The notes beneath the pieces are model-generated. The model did not search any database. It was not told the origin of the DNA and saw only the letters and a list, made by a program, of their open reading frames with translations. A program made the position numbers and the translations under genes. Below, piece by piece: positions 26,483 to 35,361 of a stretch of DNA of 64,000 nucleotides. Position 1 is the first letter of the stretch, and each line of letters starts with the position of its first letter. The DNA is from an uncultured Alistipes sp. (GTDB taxonomy: Bacteria; Bacteroidota; Bacteroidia; Bacteroidales; Rikenellaceae), in NCBI GenBank assembly GCA_910576555.1, contig CAJTIY010000001.1, positions 496,001-560,000 on the forward strand. Direction: 5' to 3'.

Positions 26483-27391
26483 ATGCGAACGAACACGAAC
26501 GATCTGGAACGACTCCACTTCACGGGCACCGTCTGGCGCCCGCCCCACGAGGCACTCTCCGTGCTGCTGCAGGCAACGACCGCCTGTACGCACGGACGCT
26601 GCAAATTCTGCACGCTCTACGGCGATCTGCGCTTCCGCATGTCGCCCCTCTCCGAAATCGAGGCCGACCTCGCGATCATCGCCCGCTATGCGCCGCGCGC
26701 CCGCCGCGTCTTTCTGGTGGGCGCCAACCCCTTTGCGTTGAGCTACCGCAGGCTCGCACGGCTCGCGGACCGCATCCGCGACTTCCTGCCCAAAGTCGAG
26801 ACCATAGGGATGTTCGCCCGCGCGACGGACCTGCGGAACAAAACGGCAGAGGAGCTGGCGGAGCTGCGCGCCCGCGGAATCACGGGCCTCACGATCGGCA
26901 CCGAAACGGGAGACGACGCGGCGCTCGCTTTCATGAACAAAGGCACGACCGCAGCCGAGACGCTGCATGCCTGCCGACGGCTCGACGAGGCGGGCATCGC
27001 CTACCACCTCACCTACATGACCGGATTGTCGGGCGCCGGGAACGGCGTTCGGGCGGCACGCGCCACCGCGGCGCTCTTCAACGAACTCCGGCCCCGGACG
27101 ATCGGGATCGTCTCGCTGACGCTCTTTCCTGAGGCTCCGCTCGCCGCCGATGTGGCCGCCGGGACCTTCGTCGAGGCCTCGGAACGGGAGCGGCTGGAGG
27201 AGCTGCGCGCCTTCATCGCCGCGCTGCGGATTCCGACGGTACTGCAGGGCGACACCGTCTCCAACACCGTTCCGCTCTTCGGACGTCTGCCCGAGGATCG
27301 CGCACGCCTGCTCGCGGAGCTCGACCGCGCATGCGCCACGCAGAGCGAAGACACCCTCGCGACATACCGACGGCAGATCCGCCATCTGTGA
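26483..27391 (+). CDS. Radical SAM protein with CxxxxCxxC cluster motif, substrate unknown
   Basis: A 302-residue radical SAM enzyme. The [4Fe-4S] motif is CTHGRCKFC near residue 35, a CxxxxCxxC spacing rather than CxxxCxxC. It is followed by the usual LVGANPFAL, TIGTETGDD and YMTGLSG segments. There is no B12, SPASM or TRAM domain, so it is a minimal TIM-barrel type. The start at 26483 is the ATG that gives the family-like N terminus. Divergence from the HxlR regulator suggests stress- or metabolite-induced expression. Confidence 0.85.
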   Translation: MRTNTNDLERLHFTGTVWRPPHEALSVLLQATTACTHGRCKFCTLYGDLRFRMSPLSEIEADLAIIARYAPRARRVFLVGANPFALSYRRLARLADRIRDFLPKVETIGMFARATDLRNKTAEELAELRARGITGLTIGTETGDDAALAFMNKGTTAAETLHACRRLDEAGIAYHLTYMTGLSGAGNGVRAARATAALFNELRPRTIGIVSLTLFPEAPLAADVAAGTFVEASERERLEELRAFIAALRIPTVLQGDTVSNTVPLFGRLPEDRARLLAELDRACATQSEDTLATYRRQIRHL

Positions 27392-27613
27392 CACTATCGG
27401 TCGGCATACCGGCTGTCTCTCCGGCAGGCGGCGTTCGTCCGACGTCCGCAACCGAGCGGCCGTAATGCGGTATCCGCTCACCGAGCACCGGATAACAGCT
27501 CCGGTCTTCGCTACGCCGCCCCTCCTGCCGATTGCGCCCCACGAAACCGAACCGCACGAAAAACGCCGTCCGATGGGAAGTCGGACGACGCACGGTTCAG
27601 CAGCCGCTTCCCG

Positions 27614-28138
27614 TCAGAAGGGCAGATCGTCGGGGTCCTCGGCCGGAACGGCCGGAGCGGCCGCCGGCTGGGGTGCTGCGGCAGGCGTCGCGGCGGGTCG
27701 CGGCGCCTGATAGCCGCCCTGCGGCTGCGCGGCCGCAGAACCGTAGCCCGAGCCGTAACCGCCGCCCTGCTGTGCACCGTAGCCGCCTTCCGACGAGGCC
27801 GGATTATCGCTGCGGCGTCCCAGCAGATTCATCGTATCGGCCAGAATCTCGGTCGTATAGCGTTTGTTGTTGTCCTTGTCCATCCACTCGCGGGTACGCA
27901 GACGCCCCTCGACGTAGATCTGCGTGCCTTTGCGCACGAAACGGTCCACCACATCGGCCAGACCGCGCCACAGCGTGATCGTGTGCCACTCCGTATGCTC
28001 CTTCGTTTCGTTGGCCTGCCGGTCGAACAGGCGCTCGGTCGTCGCCAGCCGGATGCGGGCCACCTTCGCACCCCCTTCGAGCGTGCGTACCTCGGGATCG
28101 ACACCCACGTTGCCGATCAGAATCACTTTGTTTACCAT
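27614..28138 (-). CDS. ssb: Single-stranded DNA-binding protein
   Basis: SSB coats single-stranded DNA in replication, repair and recombination. The 174-residue protein has the OB-fold core (MVNKVILIGNVGVDPEVR, TEWHTITLWRGLAD, GTQIYVEGRLRTREW), a Gly/Ala/Pro/Gln-rich linker and the acidic partner-binding tip DPDDLPF. It lies 43 bp after pnp in the same direction and may be cotranscribed. Confidence 0.97.
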   Translation of the reverse strand: MVNKVILIGNVGVDPEVRTLEGGAKVARIRLATTERLFDRQANETKEHTEWHTITLWRGLADVVDRFVRKGTQIYVEGRLRTREWMDKDNNKRYTTEILADTMNLLGRRSDNPASSEGGYGAQQGGGYGSGYGSAAAQPQGGYQAPRPAATPAAAPQPAAAPAVPAEDPDDLPF

Positions 28139-28181
28139 AAACTCGATTCGCTATCGGCTCCCCGCCGGGGGAACCGTCGTT

Positions 28182-28988
28182 TTACAACTCCCGGATCAGT
28201 GCACGGAAAATGGTCTCCATGCGCGCCCCGGCCTTGCGGCCCTGCAGCTGCACGTCCTCGTGGTCGCCGATCTCGTCCGACAGACCGCAGTTGGTGATGA
28301 CCGACATGCCGAACACCGGGATCGACATGTGGCGCGCGACGATCACCTCCGGCACGGTCGACATGCCCGCGGCATCGCCGCCGATCGCCTTGAAATAGCG
28401 GTACTCGGCCTGCGTCTCGAACGTGGGGCCCGTGCCGCCGACATAGACGCCGTACTGCAGCTTGATCCCCTCGCGCTCCGCGATGGCCGTAGCCCGGGCG
28501 ATGAGCTCCTTGTCGTAGCAGTTGTGCATGTCCGGAAAGCGGGGGCCGAACTCGGCCATGTTGGGCCCGATGAGCGGATTGGGCATCAGGTTGATGTGGT
28601 CGGTGATCACCATCAGGTCGCCCGTACGGAACGAAGTGTTGATGCCTCCCGAAGCGTTCGACACGAAGAGGCAGCGAATGCCAAGCAGCGCCATGACGCG
28701 CACCGGAAAGGTCACCTGCTGCATGCCGTAACCCTCGTAATAGTGGAAACGGCCCTGCATCGCCACGACGCGGCGCCCCTCGATCTCGCCGAAGATCAGC
28801 CGGCCCTTATGGCCCTCGACCGTCGACACGGGGAATCCGGGAATCGACTTGTAATCCAACACGTGGGCGGCCTCGATGCGGTCGGCGAAGTCGCCGAGTC
28901 CCGTGCCGAGGATGATGCCCACTTCGGGGCGATAGTCGCCCGTCGCCGTGCGGATGTACTCCGCAGTGGTTTTAATTTGCTCTGACAT
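28182..28988 (-). CDS. Purine nucleoside phosphorylase
   Basis: The trimeric-type PNP phosphorolyses inosine and guanosine in purine salvage. The 268-residue protein contains GIILGTGLGDF, EGHKGRLIFG, VSNASGGIN (base/phosphate region), GPTFETQAEYR and GMSTVPEVIVARH, as in the PNP/MTAP family. Its start lies inside the end of lpxK (17-nt overlap), so the two are translated from one mRNA. Confidence 0.95.
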   Translation of the reverse strand: MSEQIKTTAEYIRTATGDYRPEVGIILGTGLGDFADRIEAAHVLDYKSIPGFPVSTVEGHKGRLIFGEIEGRRVVAMQGRFHYYEGYGMQQVTFPVRVMALLGIRCLFVSNASGGINTSFRTGDLMVITDHINLMPNPLIGPNMAEFGPRFPDMHNCYDKELIARATAIAEREGIKLQYGVYVGGTGPTFETQAEYRYFKAIGGDAAGMSTVPEVIVARHMSIPVFGMSVITNCGLSDEIGDHEDVQLQGRKAGARMETIFRALIREL

Positions 28989-30018
28989 CTTCTTCCAGTT
29001 TTTGCAGAAAATCCGTCGCCGAATCCTCTATGAACGAAATATTGATCGGTAAATAATAGAGTCTGCGGCGCAGCTCCGGTGCGATTTTCGATCGGTTGGT
29101 GAGCTTCACCGCATCCTTCTCCGTGGTCACGATCGCCGCCGAAGGGTGCTTCGCGAGCAGCGCCTCGAGCGCACGCACGTCGCGCACGCGGTAAACGTGG
29201 TGGTCGTCGAGCGTCATCTCGGCCTTCACCGCATAACGGGCACGCAGCGTCGCCAGAAAGGGTTTCGGATTGCCGATCCCCGACAGGGCAACGACCGGAG
29301 CCCCCGCCGCCAGCGGCGAGACGGCCTCGTCGGGGAAGATCGGCTGGGGATTGAAACTCTCGAAGCGCGTGAAGTAGACCCGCTGGTAGGCGACCTGAAT
29401 GAGCACCTTGCGCAGGATGCGCCGATCGATCGGCGCCATCGGCTCGGGACACTTGGTCACCACGAAGTAGTGGGCCCGGTGCAGCTCGCTCGGCAGGTCG
29501 CGCAGCGTGCCCGCCGGCAACATGCGGTCGTGCTGGATGGGACGCGTGGCGTCGACCATCACGATATTGACTTTAGGTTCTACGTAGCGGTGCTGGAAGC
29601 CATCGTCCATGACGATCAGGTCCACCTCGGGATGCTCGGCCCTGATTCGCCGGATACCCTCCGTCCGTTTGCCGCAGACCGCCACCACCGTGTCGGGGAA
29701 CTTGCGTTTGATCTGCAGCGGTTCGTCGCCAACATCGCGGTAGGAGGAGTCGCAGCGCACTTCGAGATACCCCTTCGTGCGGCGTCCGTATCCGCGCGAC
29801 AGCAGGGCGACGCGGTGCGTCTGGGACATGTAGGCGACGATCATCTCGGCCATCGGGGTCTTGCCCGTACCGCCGACGGTGATGTTGCCGATGCAGACGA
29901 TCGGAATATCGAAACGTTCGCTCTTCAGCAGGCCCCAGTCGAAGAGGCGGTGACGCACTATCACCCCCGCCTTGTAGAGGAAGGCCGCAGGTACGAGCAA
30001 AAACTTCAACATCTCCAT
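28972..30018 (-). CDS. lpxK: Tetraacyldisaccharide 4'-kinase
   Basis: LpxK phosphorylates the 4' position of the lipid A disaccharide at the inner membrane, which shows a lipopolysaccharide-bearing outer membrane. The 348-residue protein has an N-terminal membrane-associated helix, the P loop VGGTGKTPM, LLSRGYGRRTKG, VMDDGFQHRYV, and the C-terminal TTEKDAVKL. The start at 30018 gives MEMLKFLLVPAAFLYK and follows the promoter at 30042-30049. Longer in-frame readings run through the repeat array and are not credible. Confidence 0.95.
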   Translation of the reverse strand: MEMLKFLLVPAAFLYKAGVIVRHRLFDWGLLKSERFDIPIVCIGNITVGGTGKTPMAEMIVAYMSQTHRVALLSRGYGRRTKGYLEVRCDSSYRDVGDEPLQIKRKFPDTVVAVCGKRTEGIRRIRAEHPEVDLIVMDDGFQHRYVEPKVNIVMVDATRPIQHDRMLPAGTLRDLPSELHRAHYFVVTKCPEPMAPIDRRILRKVLIQVAYQRVYFTRFESFNPQPIFPDEAVSPLAAGAPVVALSGIGNPKPFLATLRARYAVKAEMTLDDHHVYRVRDVRALEALLAKHPSAAIVTTEKDAVKLTNRSKIAPELRRRLYYLPINISFIEDSATDFLQKLEEDVRAN

Positions 30019-30041
30019 TTCGGGTCGAAATACGAATCGTT

Positions 30042-30049
30042 CAAAGTTA
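30042..30049 (-). promoter_or_regulatory. -7 promoter element of lpxK
   Basis: TAACTTTG on the minus strand, with TTG about 19 bp upstream as a -33 element; the leader is about 20 nt. It fires leftward, away from the adjacent promoter-repeat array. Confidence 0.6.
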
Positions 30050-30153
30050 GCTATAAAATTCGGTTCCCCAAAACAAAACACGCCGAATCTCCGTTCAGAC
30101 GGGAAATCGCAGCAATAAAACCGCCCGCTGCACCGTTCGACAACAGACCTGTC

Positions 30154-30379
30154 GGCTGCGCCCGAGATACTGCGTCTCGGCATAACCAAGCTATCGCTTG
30201 CTTCTGCGCTCGACTTATTCGAACTTTGGCTGCGCCGAAGATACTCCGCCTCGGAAAAAATGCAAGCAAGCTTGCTTTTTTCGCTCGGCTTATTCGTACC
30301 TTTGACTTCGTCCAAGATACTCCGTCTCGGCATAACCAAGCCTTCGGCTTGCTTCTGCGCTCGACTTTTCGTACCTTTG
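30154..30379 (+). repeat. Promoter-repeat array A: three tandem modules of about 75 bp
   Basis: Units start at 30154, 30228 and 30304 (74, 76 and 75 bp). Each begins GGCTGCGCC or a variant, continues AAGATACTCCG-TCTCGG, has a variable hairpin, then CTTATTCG and a -7 element. The -7 boxes are GAACTTTG (30221-30228, degenerate), TACCTTTG (30297-30304) and TACCTTTG (30372-30379). The hairpins differ in sequence but stay paired: CAAGC-TATC-GCTTG, the palindrome AAGCAAGCTTGCTT followed by a T-run, and AAGCC-TTCG-GGCTT. The last -7 element is 9 nt from the M23 peptidase ATG. The family recurs at 40642 and 50301. Confidence 0.85.
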
Positions 30380-30388
30380 TAAACGAAC

Positions 30389-31720
30389 ATGAAAACTCCG
30401 CACATATACTTCGCAGCCCTGCTTCTGTGCCTCGCAGCGGCTTGCGACCGCACCGCCTCCGCACCCGAAGGCGACGCCGCCTCGGCCGAGGCCCCGAAGA
30501 ACCTGATCTACGGCATCGACGCCGACGACTACCGCATCGAGACGGGCGAGATCGGCCGCGGCGAGACACTGGGGCGCATCCTCAGCACGTACGGCGTAGG
30601 CGCGACCGACATCGACCGCCTCGACCGGTCGTCGCGCGAGCTTTTTCCGCTCCGCAACATTCGCGCCGGACACAAGTACACCGCCTTCATCCACGAGGAC
30701 TCGCTCCATGCGCCCCACCTCGACTACCTCGTCTACGAGCGCTCGCTGACCGAATACGTGGTCTTCGGCTTCCACGGCGACTCGGTGTCGGTGCGCAGGG
30801 ACGAGAAACCCTGCACGCTGCGCCGCGTGAAGAAAAGCGCGACGATCTCCTCGTCGCTCTGGGGCGCGATCATGGAGCAGGAGATGCCCTATGCACTGGC
30901 CGCCGAACTGGAGGACATCTACCAGTGGAGCATCAGCTTCTTCGACGTGCAGAAGGGCGACACCTTCACGGTGATCTACGACGAGCGGTTCATCGACGAC
31001 AGCGTCTCGGCCGGCATCGGTCGCGTCTGGGGCGCGAAGTTCACGCAGGGCAAGAAGGAGACCTACGCCATCCCCTTCCGGCAGGGAGGCAAGATCCAAT
31101 ACTGGGAAGCCGACGGCGCGAGCCTGCGCAAGCAGATGCTCAAGACACCGCTCAAATACACGCGCATCAGCTCGAAATTCTCCTACGCCCGGTTCCACCC
31201 CGTGCACAAAGTCTACCGCCCCCACACGGGTGTCGACTTCGCGGCGCCGAAGGGCACGCCCGTCCATGCCGTAGCGGACGGCGTGGTGACCTTCAAGGGC
31301 TGGGGCGGAGGCGGAGGCAACACGCTCAAGATCAAGCATGCCAACAACATGATGACGGGCTACCTCCACTTGAGCGGCTTCGCGAAGGGCATCGCGCAGG
31401 GTTCGCGCGTCTCGCAGGGGCAGCTGATCGGCTACGTCGGCTCGACGGGCACCTCGACGGGCCCCCACCTCGACTACCGCGTTTGGAAGGGCGGCAAGCC
31501 GATCAATCCGCTGGCGATCCCCTCCGAGCCGTCGGAACCCATCGCGCAGGAGAACCGCGCGGCGTTCGACTACGTCCGCACGCGCATCATGGCCGAACTG
31601 AACGGAGAGGTGAAGGAGAAGGAGCGCATCGTGCAGCTCGACTCGCTCGTCCTGCCCGACGCGCCCGCCGCACGGACGGACGCGGACTCGACGACCGCCG
31701 CACGCACCGCAACCCGCTGA
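30389..31720 (+). CDS. M23 family murein endopeptidase, lipoprotein
   Basis: A 443-residue cell-wall hydrolase of the lysostaphin/LytM class that probably cuts peptidoglycan cross-links in the periplasm. It has a lipoprotein signal (LLLCLAAAC). The middle region is OapA/LysM-like (GEIGRGETLGRILSTYGV) with a second hairpin-rich segment. The M23 domain, at about residues 270-390, carries ligands in RPHTGVDFAAPKGTPV, GYLHLSGF and GPHLDYRVW. The acidic/Thr-Ala tail is probably disordered. Expression is driven from promoter-repeat array A. ispD follows 4 nt downstream. Confidence 0.93.
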   Translation: MKTPHIYFAALLLCLAAACDRTASAPEGDAASAEAPKNLIYGIDADDYRIETGEIGRGETLGRILSTYGVGATDIDRLDRSSRELFPLRNIRAGHKYTAFIHEDSLHAPHLDYLVYERSLTEYVVFGFHGDSVSVRRDEKPCTLRRVKKSATISSSLWGAIMEQEMPYALAAELEDIYQWSISFFDVQKGDTFTVIYDERFIDDSVSAGIGRVWGAKFTQGKKETYAIPFRQGGKIQYWEADGASLRKQMLKTPLKYTRISSKFSYARFHPVHKVYRPHTGVDFAAPKGTPVHAVADGVVTFKGWGGGGGNTLKIKHANNMMTGYLHLSGFAKGIAQGSRVSQGQLIGYVGSTGTSTGPHLDYRVWKGGKPINPLAIPSEPSEPIAQENRAAFDYVRTRIMAELNGEVKEKERIVQLDSLVLPDAPAARTDADSTTAARTATR

Positions 31721-31724
31721 TCGC

Positions 31725-32417
31725 ATGGAACGGATCGGAATCATCATCGTAGCGGGAGGCAGCGGCCGCCGGATGGGCGGCGCACTCCCCAAACAGTTCG
31801 CGCTGCTCGCGGGCAGGCCCGTGCTGGCGCATACGATCGACCGCTTCGCCGCGACACTGCCCGGCGCGGAGATCGTCGTCGTGCTGCCCGCCGCCCATTG
31901 CGACTTCTGGCGCAACCTCGCGGCCCGGTTCGACGTCGCGAAGCATACGATCGCCGAAGGCGGCGCCGAGCGCTTCCACTCCGTGCGCAACGGCCTCGCG
32001 GCCCTGCGGAGCGACCCCGAGCTGATCGCCGTGCAGGACGGCGTCCGGCCGCTGGTCTGCGAGGAGCTGATCCGCCGAACACTGCAGGAAGCCGCCGCAT
32101 ACGGCGCCGCCGTGCCGGTCGTGGAGCCGGTCGATTCGTTCCGCACTACCGACGGCACGACATCGTCGATCGTCGATCGCCGCAGCCTGCGCATCGTGCA
32201 GACACCGCAGGCATTCCGCGCCGAGGTGCTGCTCGCCGCCTATACGACCGATTTCAGGCCCGAATTCACCGACGACGCTTCGGTCGCCGAGGCCGCGGGC
32301 CATACGATCCGGCTCTGCGACGGCGACCCGGCCAACCTGAAGATCACGCGTCCGGCCGACCTGACGATCGCCGAGGCGCTGCTGGCCCTGCGCAGCGAAT
32401 CCGAAACGAACGCATAG
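31725..32417 (+). CDS. ispD: 2-C-methyl-D-erythritol 4-phosphate cytidylyltransferase
   Basis: IspD joins CTP and methylerythritol phosphate, step three of the MEP isoprenoid pathway. The 230-residue protein has the nucleotide-binding IIVAGGSGRRMGGALPKQF, GGAERFHSVRNGL, VQDGVRPLV, TPQAFR and FTDDASVAE motifs. It begins 4 nt after the M23 peptidase stop, so it also depends on array A. ispE, the next enzyme, is encoded at 15288-16103. Confidence 0.96.
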   Translation: MERIGIIIVAGGSGRRMGGALPKQFALLAGRPVLAHTIDRFAATLPGAEIVVVLPAAHCDFWRNLAARFDVAKHTIAEGGAERFHSVRNGLAALRSDPELIAVQDGVRPLVCEELIRRTLQEAAAYGAAVPVVEPVDSFRTTDGTTSSIVDRRSLRIVQTPQAFRAEVLLAAYTTDFRPEFTDDASVAEAAGHTIRLCDGDPANLKITRPADLTIAEALLALRSESETNA

Positions 32418-32579
32418 GCCCCCGCACGCAGCGGCGGGCAACACCGTGCGGCCCGCGGCACCCGGCCCCGGACCGAAGAATCCGCCCCGGAGCACGCCGC
32501 CGGCAGCAAAGACGGAACTTCGGCCCTCCGAAAACACCCGAAGGCACCCCAAAGCCTTCCCACCGAACGTAACACAGAC

Positions 32580-33098
32580 ATGGATACGACCTACAAATAC
32601 CGCTTCGACCGCCGCACGCTCTACCTGACACTGATCCACCTCATCGTCTTCGGTGTGCTGGGCGTCCTGCTCTACCGCCTCTACGAGGGCGGCTACCTTT
32701 CGGCGTGGTTCACCTCGTTCGTCGTGGCGCTGATCGCCCTGATGGCCCTCTCGATCCCGCGCCGGATCGTCGTCGGCGCGGAGAAGGTCGAGGTGCGCTG
32801 CCTGCTCGACATCACCGAGATCCGCCGCAGCGAGATCGCCTCGGTGCGCCGCGTCGATCGGAAGGAGATGAAGTGGATCGTGCCCCTGTTCGGCGCCTGC
32901 GGATTCTTCGGCTACTACGGCCACTTCCTCGATCTGAAGCGCCCCGAGCGCATCCGCATCTATGCGTCGCAATGGCGCGATTTCGTCGAGATCGTCGATA
33001 TCTACGACGAACGGCTCTACGTCTCCTGCTCGGATCCCGACCGGTTGGTAGCCGAGCTGATGCCTGCCGGCGGCAACCGCTCCGAAGAGGAGGATTGA
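32580..33098 (+). CDS. Membrane protein with PH-like domain
   Basis: The 172-residue protein has two N-terminal membrane helices (residues about 14-34 and 39-60), then a soluble domain resembling bacterial PH domains (VVGAEKVEVRCLLDITEIRRSEIASVRRV; FGYYGHFLDL; VEIVDIYDERLYVSCSDPDRLV). Similar Bacteroidota proteins occur without assigned roles. It ends in a short acidic tail. It lies 162 bp after ispD, with no clear promoter or terminator between. Confidence 0.75.
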   Translation: MDTTYKYRFDRRTLYLTLIHLIVFGVLGVLLYRLYEGGYLSAWFTSFVVALIALMALSIPRRIVVGAEKVEVRCLLDITEIRRSEIASVRRVDRKEMKWIVPLFGACGFFGYYGHFLDLKRPERIRIYASQWRDFVEIVDIYDERLYVSCSDPDRLVAELMPAGGNRSEEED

Positions 33099-33268
33099 CT
33101 ACCGCAACGGCTCCCTCGGACCCCGTAGCGCGCTCTTCGCCGCCGGATCCCACCGCCGGCGACGCCCCGTCGCCGCTTTCGGCAGGAAATTTGCGCACGA
33201 AGGGCCGGCGGGCCCTCGCTGGGGGCACCGCCGCAAAAGCATCCGATTTCACCCTAAAAAACACATCG

Positions 33269-33433
33269 ATGAAAAAGTACCGTTGCATCGTCTGCGACTG
33301 GATCTACGACCCGGCCAAAGGCGACCCCGATGCCGGCATCGCGCCGGGCACTCCGTTCGAAGAGATCCCCGAAGATTGGGTCTGCCCCATCTGCGGCGTA
33401 GGCAAGGACCAGTTCGAGGTGGTCGCCGAGTAG
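33269..33433 (+). CDS. Rubredoxin
   Basis: A 54-residue one-iron electron carrier with two CxxC loops (CIVCDWIYD and CPICGVGKDQF) and the expected aromatic core. In anaerobes rubredoxin commonly delivers electrons to peroxide- or superoxide-reducing proteins such as rubrerythrin. The ATG at 33269 gives the canonical MKKYRC start. It is probably monocistronic, ending before the hairpin at 33633. Confidence 0.96.
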   Translation: MKKYRCIVCDWIYDPAKGDPDAGIAPGTPFEEIPEDWVCPICGVGKDQFEVVAE

Positions 33434-33632
33434 GCCGCACACCCCGAGCGGCGGGCCGATCGCGCCTCACGGCGCTCCGACGGGCAGAAAAGGGAAACTC
33501 TGTAACCCGCGGGAGACACGGAGCGATGCTCCGCAACTCCCGAAGCAGTCGTTTTCGCCCGAAAAGAGCCGCACGCTATCGAAGCCTCCTCCGTGAAGGC
33601 ACCCCTCCCGCGGCCCGATCCGCCGCATACGA

Positions 33633-33672
33633 ATCCACCCCTGCGACGACATCGTCGCAGGGGTGGATTTCA
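33633..33672. terminator. Long hairpin between convergent rubredoxin and lipoprotein genes
   Basis: A near-perfect 17-bp stem (ATCCACCCCTGCGACGA at 33633-33649 with its complement ending at 33668) has a 2-nt apex, followed on the plus strand by TTTCATTT. It probably terminates one or both convergent genes, although the T-run is poor. Confidence 0.65.
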
Positions 33673-33731
33673 TTTCCGGTAGTCCGGTCCCTAACAGCGC
33701 ATGCCCATCGGCCAGCGCTGCCGGACAGACA

Positions 33732-35174
33732 TCAGAACACCAATATCGAACGAACGGCGAAACTCGTGTTCTTCTGGTAGTAGGCGCCGAAGGGATAGTT
33801 GACGTACGAAGGATCGAGGCACGCATAATAGGCACGGTAGGAGGTGCCGTCCGATTGCGTATGCTCGGTGCTCGTCCAATACTCGTAGCCGATCACCGAC
33901 GTGGCCTTGTCGCCCAGCAGCTCGAAGCTGCGTTCGGGCCATATGGAGGCTATGCCCTGCTCGTTGAACCAGACCGACTGGAGGTACATGAGCTGGTGCA
34001 CCGAAGGCAGGAACCATCCCGAACTAGTTTCGGGCGCCGGACATACCGATTCATAATGATCCACCGCATAGTAGAATGCCGGGAAATTACCGTCTTTGGT
34101 CGACAGGGCTCCGCCGTAGCGCTGCTGGCAGAGGATCTTGATGCTCTGCGTATTGGAATAGCCGAGGAAGTCCTCCGTCTCGGTCGAGCAGGTGCACGGG
34201 AAGTTATAGTCCCAGCCGCCGTCCATCTTGCGGTGCCAGTAGGCATCATGCTGCTCGACACCCTCGACCACGTTGGCATTGTTCAGCGCCACGACATAAC
34301 CGCGGATGGAGTTCATCGGTGTCTTGCCGTCCTTGAGTTTGTAGAAGATCGCCTTGTCGTTGAACCGCGTAGCCGCACCCAAGTAGAAGACTACGCCGAT
34401 CGGCGTCTTGGAGGCATCCAGCTCCGTGCTCCACGTGCCGTCGCTGTAGTAGAAGTCGCCGACACGGGGCTGCTCGATGGGACGCGTCTCCATCTCGAGC
34501 GGCATGCTGACCACGGAGTTCGCATCGGCGATATCCATAGCCGCCGCCACGATCTTGTAATCGGTCTCCGTCTGCAGTCCCGAAACCGTATACTCGCCCT
34601 TGTTCGCAGCGTCGACCTGCGTGCCCGAAGCGAGGATCTCCGAGGCCGAGGGGATCTTGTCGGAGGCCTTCACGCAGACGTAGGCCACGCGCGAGACGTC
34701 GATCGGCTCCAGCGTGAAGGTCAGGGATCTGGAAGTGCTCGTTCCGGCCGTGAGAATCAGCTGCGGAACGGGAATGCCCGTCTGCATCGAAACGGAGGCT
34801 ACCTGCGAATAACCCGTTGCCGCGTTCCAGCCCGCCGCTACGATCGTATACTCGGCATTGGCGAGCAGATCCTTGAACCGCGCCGTGGTGGGGACGTCGG
34901 GCGTCGGCACTTTGACACCCGCGATCGAAAGCTCCTCGGCGGAGGGAATGGCCTCGCCGGCCGAAATACATTTGCAATAGAGCGCTTCGCAGTTGGCGGG
35001 CGTGAGGAGCACGACGAGTGCGTTCTCGGTGGCCTCCACGGCGTTGACCGTAACCGAAGCGACTTTCGAATCGCCACCGCCGTCGTCATCGCCGCACGAT
35101 ACCGCAGCGGCCGAAAGGCCGAAGAAGAGGGTCATCAGGAGCCAGCGTCCCAGCTTGCTATAGAATGTTTTCAT
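33732..35174 (-). CDS. Surface lipoprotein: two FN3-like repeats plus DUF1566/FISUMP-like C-terminal domain
   Basis: The 480-residue lipoprotein (AAAVSC-GDDD) has acidic residues after the Cys that suggest surface export. Residues about 38-132 and 135-230 are two related beta domains (VASVTVNAVEATENALVVLL; LILTAGTSTSRSLTFTLEP), each ending in a TEYTIVAA-like edge. From about 236 a C-terminal domain begins with YYSDGTWS and carries SSGWFLPSVHQL, YWTSTEHTQ and a final VRSILVF, the pattern of DUF1566/FISUMP carbohydrate-associated domains. It is paralogous along its whole length to the lipoprotein at 36740-38149. Function unknown; glycan or host-surface binding is a guess. Confidence 0.85.
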   Translation of the reverse strand: MKTFYSKLGRWLLMTLFFGLSAAAVSCGDDDGGGDSKVASVTVNAVEATENALVVLLTPANCEALYCKCISAGEAIPSAEELSIAGVKVPTPDVPTTARFKDLLANAEYTIVAAGWNAATGYSQVASVSMQTGIPVPQLILTAGTSTSRSLTFTLEPIDVSRVAYVCVKASDKIPSASEILASGTQVDAANKGEYTVSGLQTETDYKIVAAAMDIADANSVVSMPLEMETRPIEQPRVGDFYYSDGTWSTELDASKTPIGVVFYLGAATRFNDKAIFYKLKDGKTPMNSIRGYVVALNNANVVEGVEQHDAYWHRKMDGGWDYNFPCTCSTETEDFLGYSNTQSIKILCQQRYGGALSTKDGNFPAFYYAVDHYESVCPAPETSSGWFLPSVHQLMYLQSVWFNEQGIASIWPERSFELLGDKATSVIGYEYWTSTEHTQSDGTSYRAYYACLDPSYVNYPFGAYYQKNTSFAVRSILVF

Positions 35175-35315
35175 GACTGTCTTGACTGTTTGTTCCGCAG
35201 GCCGCCCTGCGGAGGTTAGTACGAAGTTCGATCCATCGCACGTCGCCGGCCGACACGGCGCGCGGGAAGCCCCCGCGGGAGACGACGAAGCGACGGATAC
35301 CCGGCCCGGGCCGCA

Positions 35316-35346
35316 CCCCGAAGAGCCTCGTATAGGCTCTTCGGGG
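35316..35346. other. Perfect 13-bp hairpin between two lipoprotein genes
   Basis: CCCCGAAGAGCCT at 35316-35328 pairs with AGGCTCTTCGGGG at 35334-35346 around a CGTAT loop. It lies 16 bp after the 35362-36714 stop, with no T-run on either side. A 3'-stabilising or processing hairpin inside the operon is more likely than a classical terminator. Confidence 0.6.
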
Positions 35347-35361
35347 ATACGGAGGCACGGA

